A stretch of DNA of 64,000 nt from Adineta ricciae. Taxonomy: Eukaryota > Rotifera > Eurotatoria > Adinetida > Adinetidae. The translations under genes were made by a program, and so were the position numbers. The DNA is taken from positions 248,001 through 312,000 of the forward strand of contig CAJNOJ010000090.1 of NCBI GenBank assembly GCA_905250025.1, in the 5' to 3' direction. Shown in pieces: positions 21,115 through 35,530 of the stretch. Position 1 is the stretch's first letter. Every line of letters starts with the position of its first letter. The notes under the pieces are model-generated. The model made no database searches. It had not been told where the DNA came from and saw only the letters and a program-made list of their open reading frames with translations.

Positions 21115-22755
21115 TCAGTCAGTTGAAACTTGGTATTTCGCAGCACCGGGATAACGCGATTGAAACTTCGCATAGCCACTTTTGGAAAAAAGACATTTCA
21201 AATGAATAAATTGTGAATCATTTTCATCGACAGTCATCGACTCGATGGAACATATGTTCCCATCCGCGAGTGTTTGATAAAGTTGTCCTCCTTGTAGCAC
21301 ACGGTATTGACATGAAACACGTTCACTAGCAACCATTAGTTTGTTTTGTATTGTTTCGATAAGCCGATCAAGACCTTGGCCAGTGTTGCACGAAACAAAT
21401 AATCCGCTGTTCTTTTCTGAATTGAATTGCTCTGACGAAGTAACTTCTTTTTCTAATAGGTCAGATTTATTAAAAACAGTTATCATCGATTGCATCTTCG
21501 CTGGAGAAACATTGAGTTCGTTTAATGTTTGTATAACAATCTTTCGTTGCACTAGATAATCTGGATGGCTAATATCGCAAACATGAACTAATAAATGAGC
21601 ATCAATGGCATCATTTAATGTCGCACGAAAAGCTTCGATCAATGTCGTCGGAATATCAGCTATATGAACAAGAAAAAGTTTCATTGATCGATATTCAATT
21701 TATCATAACTTATTCTTACCAATAAAGCCAACCGTATCCACATAGAGAACATTTAAAGCATTAGAAAGAGTACCAGCATGAGTTGTGACATCTAGATGAT
21801 AAGTGAATATGACCTGAAGATGTATTTTCTTTTTGTGATTGTTGTACCTAATGTAGCAAATAATTGATTTTTTGGCTGTAAGGACGCATCTTTCGATAAA
21901 GCTTTGATCAATGATGTTTTACCAGCATTTGTATATCCAACAACTGCAACAGTAGGAATATCCATCGATACGCGTCGACGTTTGATCAGTTTTCGATGTT
22001 CTTCAAGTTTCATCACTTCAGCACGAAGATTTCGTTCGCGATCCTTTACAACTACTAAATAGCGATTCTTTGAATCTATTTCGAGGATTTACTTTGAATA
22101 ATTCGGAATCATTTTTACGATATCTTAATAGAGGAATTTCCGCCAGAGCAACTTGCAGTTTAGCAGCACCACTTTGAGCGTGATTTTTGAAAATCTACAG
22201 ATGAAAGTTTCATCATATGAGTGAAAACGAAAAGATCTCTCCTACTTGAAGTACAATTGAATACCGATCGTAGACAGGTACACGAAATTTTTCGGTCAAT
22301 CCATCTATTTGAACAAGTGAAAGACGGTCAATTGACACGAACACTGCTGTTGCTTGACATTGACGAACTTCCTCAGTGATCTTTTCGATGTTGCCTTTTC
22401 CGTATAGATACCGTTGAGAGCCGCTTGTTTTTAATGTATAAATTCCATGTCCAACAACTCGCCACTTGTTCAAAGTGTGAATCAGTGAAATGGACTCTGC
22501 TAATTGCAAGTCAGCAGTGGTCGATTGGCGACCTCGCGCTTTGAATTTCATGGATGGCTGAATAATGTAAACACGATGACCGGAGGATCGAATATGTAGC
22601 AAGGCAGACGATGCAGAAGCGAATTCATGGTCGTCAATAAGAGTTTGCAGATGACGATCAACAAATTCTTTACTGTACAAACGAGTAGAACGAGAAAACG
22701 AACGAATACAGGATTTGATCGTTGATAGGTGAGTAAAAATCTGCTTGAACAACAT
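21115..22755 (-). CDS. GTPBP6: HflX-family GTPase GTPBP6 (mitochondrial)
   Basis: Five exons, 22755-22246, 22194-22119, 22075-21848, 21791-21720 and 21659-21115, sum to 477 codons including the stop. GTPBP6 is the mitochondrial HflX homologue that splits and recycles mitoribosomes. The start MLFKQIF is chosen because an upstream extension begins at GTG. The first 30 residues are basic with Ser/Arg, as in a mitochondrial presequence. The HflX domain reads YGKGNIEKI and QVALAEIPLLRY. A coiled linker (RYLVVVKDRERNLRAEV) precedes the G domain: G1 GYTNAGKTSL, G3 DTVGFI, and G4 NKSD, with the HflX hallmark PTTLIEAFRATL between them. The third intron joint (43 bases) was placed to keep the frame. 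All GTPase motifs are intact. Confidence 0.93.
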
Positions 22756-23268
22756 TCTTCTTCTATCTAAAATAATCACACGTCGTGATTCTAATAGGAA
22801 ACAATTGGCTTATTCTATCACCGTCATAGATCAAACTCATTTCGCAGTAATCTCAAAACCATAAGGTGTCGCCATGTAACATCATTCTATCCATTCTATG
22901 ACATTCTCAATTTTTAATATTTATACATCACAGAGGTAGCATTACTGAAGCAATTTATTCGTCTGCAAAACAAAAAAGAATCATAAAGTTTTCACTACTG
23001 TAATATTTGGTTTGTATAGAAAATATTGAGTTCAATTAAAACTTAAAAAGCATCTTTCGTTAGCAATTACTGAGAAAGGATTTTAAATAAAAACATCAAT
23101 ATAAAAAGCAAAAACATAGCACCATATCGTGGAATGTTTATTGATCACTAAACTTCATGATAGTATTGTTCATATTCACACATGAGTTTCGAGCATCTGC
23201 GGATGCCACGAGTTGGCATGGAAAATCTATAAGAATGTTAACTAGAGTCGATATTCACCTTGTTATTA
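22756..23268. other. Intergenic region
   Basis: This AT-rich gap contains the promoter of GTPBP6 and the 3' flank of the myotubularin-like gene. No exon is supported. Confidence 0.5.
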
Positions 23269-26260
23269 TCAAATGAATTTTACCGAATGGAAACTGTCTA
23301 TGGGAGGTTGTCGTCGAGATTTTGTACGCAGATGTTTGATATCATCTTGTAGACAACTGATTTCAAACGATAATTGTCGTTCGAAGAGGTTAGGAAAGTA
23401 ATTTTGATCATAACGGCAATAACATTTCGACCATAGGGTAATGTTGAATATACGCCAATCAACTTGAAAATCGTGGATAAATGTTTGCGGTGCTTCGATA
23501 TTATCGTATTCATAGTATTCGGAATCGAGCATTGGTGATGGCAATGAATTTTGACGAACGTAATCCGGTGGTTTAGGTTTTTCAAGACGGTAGATAATAC
23601 GACCTGGTGATTGTTCCGTAGATGACTTACTTCTAGTATGTGAAATGGAAGTAGACGATCTTGGAGGGACGATCAATGTTGCATGATTTTTCAACAGACG
23701 AACAATATCTGGAAGCAGATATAGTGAAAAATCAAATGCGGACAGAATCAAAATAGATTTTGAACAATTGCTGATTGCATCGAGACGTTCGAGAACCGAA
23801 TTAAAAGCGAAGGTATGTTGGTAGCAATAGCAAACATTGTGATAGAGTTCGAGTAAAAGGTATTCAGTGAATTCGAACGCAAACGGATTCTGATTGATTA
23901 GTTGATATACACAATCGAGAAAGAGAAGGAACACTGGTGCCTGAAATGAAATAGGTTTTTTTTGTAAAAAGTCTTTTTTCAAAAATAAAGAACCAACTTC
24001 TTGCGCCGGTGAACCGTACACATCGGACGACACTTGACCAAAACGTTCCCGAAACGGATGGCCACGAACGATCCATTCGCGAACAATTAACTCACAAAAA
24101 CCTTTGATCGTTCGACAACGCGGTCGAAGAAATATTTGGATTAATGATGCCATCAAACAATTATTATCTGTGTCACTTCCTATAGGAATAGAAATATATT
24201 TTCCTCAGATGCATAATCGTATTTCATACCTGCCAGCTCAATATGTTTACAGTTTAACAACTTAGCAAGCGAAGCAGCGCCGTGCAATGCTTTCGAAACG
24301 TATTTCAACCATTTGCATGCTTGAAGTTTAGTTAGCCATTTTTCATTATCATCGTCTATAAAGTATAGAAACTAACCTATGTTTTTACCAGACGATTCAT
24401 TTACGTACCACAAGACATTGCACATATTTCGATTAGTTTCTCGTAAGTAGTTTGCAAGCGTTTTAAATTGCACGGAAATTTTGCCAAGTTATATCGATGG
24501 AATGTTCTCTCATGTATATAGTGATGTGAGTAAGTTAAACTGGCATCTGTGTCATTTCGGCGAAAACTAAAATCAATGAATCTGTCAAGTGAAGATGATA
24601 ACATAATAGTATGGATTAGTTCATCATTCATCACCAACGTGCAATATCTAATCCTATGGCTATTACCTTGAAATGATGGATAACTCATCTTTTGGTCGAA
24701 AAGAAAGAGATTATTAGGCACTGCGTTGAAATTCATTTTAGTCGTGTGAAAGCACACCGATGTCTACTTACGGATCTCCAGCAACGGTGATCTCGCCTAT
24801 ATCAGGTACAGTGATAAGCATATATTGCATTTGTCCTCTTTTGTATTGCTGACGATGATCGATTGACGCGTCAGATGTATGGGTCCAATGCCAAATCTTT
24901 TTCAAATAAACAAGTCTATCAAAGGATTCGCACGTATCCCACGACTCTTACCAATTGGTCGAGATTTTCACTTTCATTTAGAGTTATCAAACGAACATAT
25001 GGTCCTTCACTGTCACCGAAAGAGAAGAATGAATACCTCCTTTTAAAAGTAATTCTGTTTACATACGTTCGCGCAATATACGACTTATCGAATTTGGTGT
25101 GGTTAACCACCCACTGTCTTTCATTCGCCGCGTACAATTCATCATTCCAATCTTGATAGGTTATATAGCTTTTAATACGTTCATCGTTGCTCAAACAAAA
25201 GTCTAGACGAAATAACGAATACAATTTGAAAGAAGAACGATGCTGAGAGAAGTCTTACCAACGATGTCATCATCGGCGGATCGACCGCTTGACGAAGACG
25301 TTATTGGTGACAATGCACGACTACGTGAAGGTCGAGAATTTAAATTATTCGATGGAGGTTTTTGTATCAGATGGAAGAGATATAATTGTTCTTTGTATTG
25401 ACAACGATATTGAATTTGTAACGAATTGATGTACTATGCAAAACAGAATACGATAAAGAAAATTCTGTAGAACGGTTTATACCTTTTCCATTTGTGATGT
25501 AGATGTTTGCTGTTTACTTCCCAGAGAATTCGATTTTGTTACTGAACATTTTGAGAATGTTAAGTTTCGGAAGTCCTTTACAACGTACACAAATTCGTTA
25601 ATAAAACAAAATGAGTTCACGACATACTCGAGTAATGATTGTGAACGAGCGAGTTTCGGATTGAATCTGATTTTCATTAAGAAATGATCGAAAACCCGAT
25701 CGAGAATCAACAGCTATAAAAGAAAAACACGTGATTTTGTAGAACAATTCCGAAACACTAACGTGCAACGATAATTCTATAAATAGATGCCAAGGGGATA
25801 TCATATTCTCCTATGTATCTATTTCCTGATGCGATCTAAATAAACAAATAACAAAACTCGATAATTGAACTGCATTCAATATCGAATAGTTCTTACAAGA
25901 TTATTACTATCTAAATCATTGTCAGGTGCAAATATCAAACGAAATATTGTCATATACAATGTGCCATTTAACCGTTGACATCCATTTTCAGCATATTCGA
26001 CATTTCGTACATGCACGTGTAATGGAGTTTCCTCTAAACGATGCGAACAAAGCCGTCGTGATTTTTACTATTGACAACTGTCAATGGGACATACGTGGTA
26101 ATAATTTTCGTACGATTTTTGCTATTTCGGGTAGAATACTTGGAATGTGATCAATTCGAGACGAGCCATCGCTCTCAGGTTCGTTGGAATAGAACCGAGA
26201 TGATTGATGTGGACCAGTACTAATCGATCGGGTACGTATGGTGTTACGATGGAATGACAT
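23269..26260 (-). CDS. MTMR10: Myotubularin-related pseudophosphatase, MTMR10-like
   Basis: A multi-exon gene starting at ATG 26260 (MSFHRNTIRTRSIS) and ending at TGA 23269-23271. The first exons are 26260-26095 and 26033-25897; later exons follow to 24156-23269. The PH-GRAM part reads NGCQRLNGTLYMTIFRLIFAP and TIITRDFRNLTFSKC. The myotubularin part has YQDWNDELYAANERQW, KKIWHWTHTSD, EKWLTKLQACKWLKYV, then MASLIQIFLRPRCRTIKGF and PVFLLFLDCVYQLINQNPFAFEFTEYLL (in parts). Where active members carry HCSDGWDRT there is ELAGSDTDNNCLMASL: the catalytic cysteine and arginine are absent, as in MTMR10/11/12. Such proteins serve as adaptors for active phosphoinositide 3-phosphatases. MTMR10, 11 and 12 cannot be separated here. 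The exon joints near 24935-24975 could not be resolved. Confidence 0.85.
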
Positions 26261-27877
26261 TTGAAATGATTTTCATCATCTACTTCTTCTGTTTTGAATT
26301 TGAACGAAATCTTATTGAATAATCATTGTTTGATAACTGAGTATTGGCCCATTTGCTCACCAATCGAAATTCAAATGAATATTATATTTATATTTGTTTA
26401 ATGTGTGTTTATTGCACTTTCGAAAACGTATTAAATTTATTGATCCAACCAAATGATATCCTTTTACCTAATGAAAGTGAATCGCAAAAGAAGAAATAAA
26501 AGTTACCAATGATGATTATTATAGAAACTAGATAATTGTACGTCGATATACGTCAAATAACAATGACTACTGGTAGTGCTCACATTTGTTGAGACTCAAA
26601 TCTTTACCGTTAGTGCGAGAATCTCCGAAAAAGTAGAGTGGTCATTTTACAATAGCTGCTTTTTGGTTATCATTTATCGAAATTTGCATCTCATTGAAAA
26701 AACGTTTTCCAGTAGGAAGGTTTTTGTGCTCGCGTTCGATTTTAATTCAGCCACTATCATTAACAGTTTTTTCAATATATCCAAAGAAATTTTTAATGAA
26801 TACCTACGATATGTTCGAATATACACGTGATAAGGTTAAAGTTTTCGAAGAACAAGCGCATGTATTCGCTCAAAAACAGCGTTTCCGAAGCGTCAACACG
26901 CGGTTATACGAATCCTTGTCTACTTGAGTAATTCTTCAGATTCTGAGTTACCTCAAACGTCATATAAATCGAAGTATAGTTGGACTAGGACTAGATTGGC
27001 GTATCACTATTTCAACCCAGCATTTGGTACAATTGAACTCAATGAATAAGTTTTGCAACATTTAGCAAGTAGTAGAAAACAGAAGATCATACAAAAACCT
27101 TATGTTCGAATGAATTTCCGTTCATGGAAGATATCACCATTCGATGCATAATCAGATTCGATGTTGAATGAACTCATTTCCATGGACGAAAATTCGCATA
27201 TTCGTATTATTTTAATGATGATAAATGTTCATAGAAATTCGTTGACTATTTATTTCGAATATAAGTAGAAACGTACTGAGAGAAAGAGAAAATGCTATTG
27301 CAATTAGTTATAAGATTAAACTGCTTACACTCAAGTCGAGCAAACAACACTGTTACAATATATGATATCCACTAATTATTCCACACACAGTGTTGTATAG
27401 ATGTACTCAACAGGACGGACTATGTGTGGTACATTTACCTTACGTCGGATGCGTAACTACTCAAAGATGTCAGTTATAGTTGGCGATAGGCTAAAAAGTA
27501 GATTATTCTTGATTTATATATTTATCTTACGAAATGACCGTGTGATTACGAATGAATACATTCCGATACTAAAGAATAAGTACAATAAATAGATTACATT
27601 TATTTGATATTATGGCTGTGACGATATGGAGATCATTAGTGTGGTTACTTTACACATGAGGATGATTAATATTAAAATGCGAAGAAGACTTGTTATACAC
27701 GTACTTACCATCTTACACTTATCTACTTGATCTCGATTCGGTCAATACATTTGACCTCCCACGATACACCAGCTGGAGTTGTAAAATATTGCCATCTATC
27801 GCCAAGGAGTTTTTCGACATCTGTTTGCATAATGACTAAACCAATCAGACGACGAGCGTGTGAGCTAGCTAGCTGGC
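26261..27877. other. Non-coding gap with a diverged repeat copy
   Basis: 1.6 kb between two divergent genes. No exon is supported. At about 27134-27190 a sequence with ATTCGATGCATAATC resembles an arm of the inverted-repeat element at 5.2-5.6 kb and may be a decayed relative. Confidence 0.4.
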
Positions 27878-27887
27878 TATATAAATA
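27878..27887 (+). promoter_or_regulatory. TATA box of ARMC5-like gene
   Basis: TATATAAATA about 53-62 bases upstream of the ATG at 27940, just after an AGCTAGCTAGCT run. Confidence 0.5.
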
Positions 27888-27939
27888 CGTACAGCACTAA
27901 AAGTATTCCCACCATTTTGATTTATTTCGTTTCATTGAA

Positions 27940-30900
27940 ATGTCGATATCTCCACCACCATTCAGTCCACCTCGATCTGGCTCAAGCGAAGAAGACAACA
28001 ACGATTACCTCAACAACCTCGTCGACGCCGATGATGATGATGAATACATTGATTCACCACGAACCTTAATTTCATCATTTGATCTGTACAAAAATGCTAT
28101 TGATCGCTTACGCTTATCAGTTAAATCGCAATCCATTGAACAGCAACAGAGTTCATTAGATCATTTTAAACCATTATCCACACGAACAAATGCATGGTTA
28201 TACATGCGTATTCATGATGATTTATTCAGTATACTATCAGAACATTTATTAACTGACAATTTAGAAATCCAATCAACGGTCTTGAGTATTTTTGGAAATA
28301 TTGCTTGTGAACAGGCATCACATGAACAGGTGAGTGAGTTGCTAGTGAGAAGGATGCTCCTGAATGATGAATTTTCTATTTAAGATCTTCGAAACTAATT
28401 TAATCGAAATTGTCTGTCAGAAAATCGTCGATGTCAGTGAGATCGATATCATTAATCGTTGTTTTCGATTGTTAGGCAATGTTTGCACTGCAGAAGATGC
28501 TGCACGGAAAATGATCGATGCTGGTATGTTACGATTTTCTTCATGAACGATTCTCTATATGATTGTTCCAGACTTGGCTCGATCGATGGGAAATGTTTTA
28601 CGCGATTGTTCAGATCCGGCATGTTTGCATTCAACTGTTCGTTGTTCAAGGTATGAATTCATCGCTGCACAAAATCAAATCATTCTTTTTTGTTTCTCAC
28701 TAGGAAATTGAGTACATATGCATTCTGTCGTGATCGAATGTTGGATTCAGCGTGTCTGCTATGCATATGTAAACTATTATTTGCTGAAAAGGTTGCTTTG
28801 AGAAAAGAAGCAATGAAAGCTGTGTTAGAATGGGATACTGAAAGTTCAGATCGAAGTCGTTGCCAAGTAAAACTTCACTTTGTTTCCATTTAATCTCGAT
28901 CGAACTTGTTCTATTTTAGTTACGCGAAGGTGATATCTTTCGTTTTCTAATTACAACGATTGAAGCCAAATCAGATAAAGAATATCGTCATATTGCATTT
29001 CGTCTTTTAAATAATCTTTTGCGACATAGTGATATGCGTACGGAATTTGGTGCACGTCAAGGTTTAGACTTCCTATTGAAATTAATTACAAATCATCAAT
29101 ACCAATCCACGTACGAACATTTGAAATTTATTGGTTTATTTTGTGTCTGTTGTCAAGACACCAACAATCGTCGTTTAATCAAAGAGGATATCAACAAATT
29201 ACAACTAATTTTCAACTATTTAGAAAAATACCAGTATCGATCAAATTTTCTGGATTTATTATTAACAGCCATCGGACAATTCATATATGATGAGCAATCA
29301 TTGAGTATCTTTGTGAAGCAAATGCAGTTTATTGAACGGATGTGCGGCCTACTGGAATCAGTGGTTATGGTTAAATATGAAAATAATGAGAAAAGATCTG
29401 GAGCTGATAATGACGAAGATTCACGAAAAACGAAGCGAATCAAAACAGAGCACACGGTAAGAATCGGATTTTCACCTTAGAAATTGCACTGTTTTTCTTC
29501 TCGGCAGACTGACGGTAAACAACAACGTATTTCCGTAATGATTGATATCAGCGAAAGTTTATTTACTGAATTTGTTGAAAATACACACTTGGATGAAGAA
29601 CGGCCAGCATCATCATCATCATCATCGGCTCAGATTCCTTTGACAAACACAAATATTGAAACCCGTCGTCGTACTGAAGCATTAATTTTTACCTTGTTAT
29701 CGAAGTTCTCCTACGATACAACGGAGAAAACTCTTCGACGTTCGCTGTATACCCGTCGGCTTGTTTCCGTCCTGCTTCGATACATTTCTCTATGCGATGA
29801 ACCCAATCCACGTGCCGTACGAATACTTTCTCGTTTGACAAAAATGACCGACTGTACAGAATATTTACTCGATCTTGGCTTACCCTATTTGATGTCGTCA
29901 ATTTTCTATCACAATAACTCTTCGAAACAGTCCCACGAGAAACCTACCAGCGATGATCAGTATTTATTCGATATTCTCCTCAATGATAATCGTGCATTTT
30001 TTCAACGCTTGTCGTGGACGAACGAACAGAATCGGCTGAAAGCTATTGAGTACAACCTAATCAAGAACATTGACAATTGCCTGAATACACCGTACGGTGT
30101 CAATGAAGTCATTCGACGATTAAGTGATCCGACTGTTGATGATAAATCTCATTTGATGCTCACCGTGGTCGCTACGCTAAAGTAAGACGAATGAAGAACG
30201 ACTCATTTCATTACAACCTTGCGTTTTTTTAAAATTTTGTCTAGAGAACAAGCGTTAAAATCTATTCTGTTTGATAAATGCTCAGGTTACGATCATTTAC
30301 TCCTTCAATCCACTGACGTTACTTCTTTTTGGGCTTTTCACAAGATAGTTAGTCGATGTACATCTCAACAGGATAGAAACTATCTTTCTGAATTGTAAGT
30401 TCTCTCTCTATACACATCTCGGACTCAATTTCAATCTTCGTTTTAGTCTCAGTGAACTACAGAAACATTGTCAAAGTTTTCCAGTCACTCAACAAACACC
30501 TATTGAATTGAATATTAATAATCAACAATTGCTAACTGTTAACATTGATCTCTTAAGTGTACATTCCGAGTATTTTCAATCCTTATTTCACAGTCCTTTT
30601 GCTGAACGTCATCGATCGATTATTCCAATTTATCTACCCGAAACAGTCCCAATCGAGTCATTCACACATTTAATTAATCTGCTTGAAAATAACAACGAAA
30701 TCATTCAACTAGATCGCATCAAGGATTTATTTCTTCTTTGTGATAAATATCTTCTTGATTATTTACCCTACCGTCTCGTTCATTACGTATTGGAAGAATT
30801 CCTTCAGGGACGAACAACTGAACTTGTCGATATTGTATCTAAGCCAAATTTAGTCTCATGTCTCATTCGAGCGTTTTTCTCTCATTTATTAATCAATAAT

Positions 30901-31029
30901 GCAAATAGTTCTCTGGACGTCTTTTCCAAACTACTCACATCCTATCCGAACGAACTTCGGATATTGATCCATTCACTCGTACGGCAAACATGTTGGTTTC
31001 ATGATGAACATTCACCTTTTCTGTCGTGA
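27940..31029 (+). CDS. ARMC5: ARM-repeat and BTB protein, ARMC5-like
   Basis: Eight exons, 27940-28329, 28385-28523, 28572-28650, 28704-28866, 28920-29456, 29508-30181, 30245-30394 and 30447-31029, sum to 905 codons (904 residues; human ARMC5 about 935). The N-terminus is acidic and Ser/Pro-rich. Armadillo-type helices fill residues of about 60 to 430 (for example VLSIFGNIACEQAS and NRCFRLLGNVCTAEDAARKM). A Lys/Arg-rich linker and further helices follow. The C-terminus is a BTB/BACK-like region (LTVNIDLLSVHSEYFQSLF, FTHLINLLENNNE, DLFLLCDKYLLDYL). This order, ARM repeats first and BTB last, is that of ARMC5, a CUL3 adaptor that directs turnover of RNA polymerase II subunit RPB1. The fold order is well supported; orthology is inferred. 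Confidence 0.85.
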
Positions 31030-34000
31030 TCTGTACATTCTATGTAATCAAGTGAGAATTGAAACGATTGTTTTCTTTTTAAACCTATGAATAAATTTCG
31101 TAGATACATATATACAGATATATAAATAAGGACGAAAATCTTTTAGTTCATTTTCTCTTTCTTTGAACTGATGGTCAAAAAAAAACCATTCACATCCGTC
31201 CTCTGTATGAACATATTGGAATGATTTTCATGGAAAATTCATGTTTCCCGATCGAGCGGTTCTTTGTTAATAGTTCTAATTTGAATATAGCGTTAGAGGT
31301 AAATGCTTGCGTATACCGAGAGAAATCTTCGAAGACTCCAGTGGACTTGTATGTTTGATGATTAATCGTATCGAGACATGCATCTCAAATCTGGGATTGT
31401 TTCGTGAAGGTTAAGATGATTGTTAAATAGAAATAGGGAAAAACAATAATCTATTTAGTCGTCTTCGTTAACGAAGAACAACTTGTCCGAAGGAGAAGTT
31501 TTATTTTGTTTATAATCAAATAGTTTTCCAGAAGAGATCATCAATAATCGAAGGAATTTCCTGAGAGAGAGAGAGAAAGAGAAACAAAAACTAAATATGG
31601 CCGGAATTGGAATGGTTTTGAGGGAATATATCTTCTACGATGCAACATGATTTGATTAATTACGATGCAGATGAGAATCTATTTTGTTTGATTTCTTATT
31701 ATTAATTGAAGTGAAAGAAATCTTCGATTATTGTTTGAATGATGATAGGAATGATCAAATTCTGGTAAAGCCCCACCCATATTGATGCATTCCCGCCTTG
31801 AGGCAATCAAGAAAAGAGAGAAACAGAGAAGTATGTTCGTACAGCACTGGCTTCATCGCATCACATTTGATCGGCTATCCATCTATTTAACTATCTCTAT
31901 AGTGAGACAAAGACAGAAAGAGTATTGCATGCTTGTGCGTGCCAATTAGTGCGCCGATCTGTAAACAGCACCGAACGTCTTTCTCTTTCTCATTCTATAT
32001 ATATATATCACATACAGTTAAACCCATCGGCGCCGGTATGGATGCACATAAGATAAGAGATCAAGTGCCTACATGTATTTGCCTGTTTCGCTCTTTTGCT
32101 CACGACATATACATTGACTAATTGCCTGGAGGAAATCTTAGCAAAATAAAAAGTCTATCATTATATGAATTGATCAGATAGTTTATCTTTTCAAGACATT
32201 GGATAGAGCAGCAATAAAATGTTAGTCCTCGAGGTCGCGATCTCTCTCTCTCTCTTCCGTTGTACTTCTGCATACAAGTAGCGCTGATTACTTGCTAATC
32301 ATATTTATGCTTACTTTCGTAATCGAAACGGAAAGTTATAACATAGGTACGCTGACTTATATTAATTATAACAATATACTGATGTTATTCATTTCCTTTT
32401 TGTTCGACGTTACATATAATTGTCTTAGCGCACATGCAATGTATTTTACTTTCTTCCATTTATTTATATTATGCTTTAAGAAAAAACAAATGCTTCGTTG
32501 CATAACTTTTTTTAAATTGTCAAACCGTTTGTCTTCCGGTGAAAATGTGTTGTGTACTCCTCATGCACACGCACGTATATATTTGTATTTATATAAATAT
32601 ATACATCCCAATAAGCAGTCATCGAAGTCAAACAAAAAATAGAAACACTAGTAACATACAATTCTTTTTTCCATTCACTCCTATCCGTTTTCCTTTTCTT
32701 ACTGCACGACAGCAATTAGTAACATCTTTCAAACTAAGCAATAATTGTTAATGGCTTTTCCATCTTGGCTTTTTTCTTCTCTCCCTCTCTTGACATATAG
32801 TTGTAGAAGATCCACCTTGAATAGATGAGATAAAACATAAGATAAGCCGATCGTAGTCACACAAGGGACACATACATTTTATAGGCCAAATATAGTCATA
32901 GCAATCTTCTCTTGATTCTCGTTTTTTTTTCTCGAATGCATATGTTTGTCAATCAAATCCCTCTGGTCAAAAAGAAAGGAAAAAGAAGAAAAAACTGAAT
33001 AAAGAAAGAATGACTGAGAGAGTGGGTCATCTATTTTGATGAAAGTATGTCTAGATGTGCGTGTACACATTCCGTACTCATGCACATTCTTGTTAGCAGA
33101 GATTGCATCATTGTCATGTTATTATCAATGTATAAATTGGGAATCTTATCCAGGTGTATATATATACACACATTACCCGAACCCTGGGTAGATTGACGTA
33201 TGTGATTAGTCGTCGATTAGTCTCTTTTCTTTCTTCTTCTTCTTCTTCGTTCTACTTTTTCAATTTATGCGGCATTTGATGTAGTGTAGTGTGCGTGCGT
33301 GTATGCCATATGTAAATTTACTCTGCATATGCGTTTGTGTTATTTACTACCAACACCGTCATAGAGATGCTGATACTTGTCACAGCTTGTTTTGATCGTT
33401 AACGTTATATTCACTCGCTCGATCCGACGGCCATCACATTGATTTGCGAGATATTAAGAATATGTCAAGAATAGAAAGGTAACACGAGCGTGCCTTTCTT
33501 TCTCTCCCTTTCTCATTCTAATGCGATGCCTCGTTTGCAATGAACCAATTCGATGATAAGTTTAGAGTGAAACTAATACAACAAGAGTATTACCATTAAA
33601 CGAGAACATTAGTACTCTGTTGGTGATCACCTATTGATCGTTAACTCTGTCTCTCTCTCTCTCTCTCCTTCATGTCTCGTTTTTTTCTCTTTGCTCGATT
33701 GCCCATTCAATTTCCCATTACGACTCGTTCATCGCATTCTTTCATCGATTTAAAGTACGTCGAACTAGTTCCTCTCTTCTTTGTCCTGCTTCGATTGAAA
33801 TGTGAGTAGTTATACTATATACTCATAAGTTAAGCTTTAAGAGTACATTCGAATGGAGATAAAGGCACGCCTGCATATGGAGAGTGAAGTTATCTTTCGT
33901 TTTCTAACTACGTAAACTGCTTTTCTTTTTTTTTTTACATACACATATTGCTTTCGATCGTGTAATATCTTGGCAAAAGACCAAGTCTGCATGTTTACTC

Positions 34001-34527
34001 GTTTATGTTGGTTTTTTTCTCTTTCTCTTTCTTTTTTTACATCTAGTATACAAACTGTCAAACATAAAGTAATATGTGATGTAAAAGATACTTTTGGATG
34101 AGTGAGGAAAAGATTGAGAAAACTGATCGTTTATTCGTTCTTGGCTTCATGCCAGTAAACAGTAACACAAGTGATGAATGCACTCGTTTTTGCAAACTAT
34201 CACTAGGAAGAGATGATGCGTGTATGTGCGTGCGCATCTGATTTGTTTCTATTCTATTTTTCCTTTTTTTTTCTATGTTAGTACTGCCCACTGATTTGTA
34301 TGTATGTATATGTGCGTCTGTGTCTCTTCTTCTTTGTCTCATTTATCATCTTCTGAGCATACAGGAAATGTGCGAAAAAAAGATTAAATGAAAAAGAGAA
34401 AGCGCACGAGAGAAGAAGAGAAATAGACAGAACATGCAGACAGAGAGGAAAAAGAGAAAGCGAATTCTTTAGTAAGTAGTAACAGCAACAGCAGCGCGAT
34501 GCCACTTTTGACGTGTCTCTAGACACT

Positions 34528-34553
34528 CATACATACATACATACATACATACA
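34528..34553 (+). repeat. CATA tetranucleotide microsatellite
   Basis: About six CATA units in a row. Confidence 0.85.
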
Positions 34554-35498
34554 CAGTTATTATTAAGGCGGCGTGCATATATCAGAGCTACTCATCTTGT
34601 CAAACTAGCCGTGAATGCGTATGTTGTGCACCAGATGTGACTATTGTTTTTTACCAATGAGCTATCTACTCCCATTCTTTCGCCACCCCACCCCTCCTCT
34701 CCTCTCACAATAAATATATTTGATCAAATCTTATATTCCAATGTTTGTTCGTATTTCTTTTTTTTTTATTCTATTTAATAACTCTCGTCCTCTCTTTCCC
34801 TCCCTATCGTGTACTTGGCGTTTTATATTATTAGAAATTGGCTTGCTCTCTCTCTCATTCGCTTGCTTGATTGTAGTGGTGCGTATGCATTTTGTGTTGT
34901 TTTCAAGCATGCAAAGGCATGGCGCAGCGGCAATCGTGGCAGCGGTAACGATTACTATTACAACGAATGAATATATAAATAGAATGAGAAAGAAAGAAAG
35001 CGAGAACGAGAGGGAGAGAGAGGAGGTAAAAAAATAGTAGCTTGTGTTCTGAATAGTAAAGTTGTCAAATTGATTTCGTACTTGCACACATGCGTGTACA
35101 TATCTAGAGTTCTCTATTTTCAATCATTATTATATACCTCGATGGAAGAGCAGAAGGTGTTAAATATATCATCTGTTTATTTTTAATTTATTTTAGTGTA
35201 TATATATATATAAGCACCTTCTTGTTGAGCTTATTCTTATCTTTGGTCTCTTTCTTTTTTGCCTCATAGAAAGTATGTTTATTTATATTAACTACGAAAA
35301 AAGAAGAAATATATACGCATAAATATATAAACTTGTATTGTAAGATTATGTTGAATTGCGCGCCCCCTCTCGTTACGATTATTCTTCTTCATCACCATTT
35401 TCCCGTTTACTACTGCCGACCGGCGACAATATGTCGTCGCTCGTCTTCATTGTCCAATCAAGCTAGTTCTGACTCATCCTTATTTCTTTTTTCCCTTC

Positions 35499-35501
<3 letters not shown>

Positions 35502-35530
<29 letters not shown>
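35502..35530 (+). repeat. ATT trinucleotide microsatellite
   Basis: About nine to ten ATT units, lying just upstream of the first exon of the gene at 35.6 kb. Confidence 0.85.

Noticed and set aside
27401-27592. 63-codon plus-strand frame
   Set aside because: No splice support or recognisable residues; it is bounded by spacer and lies far from the ARMC5 promoter.
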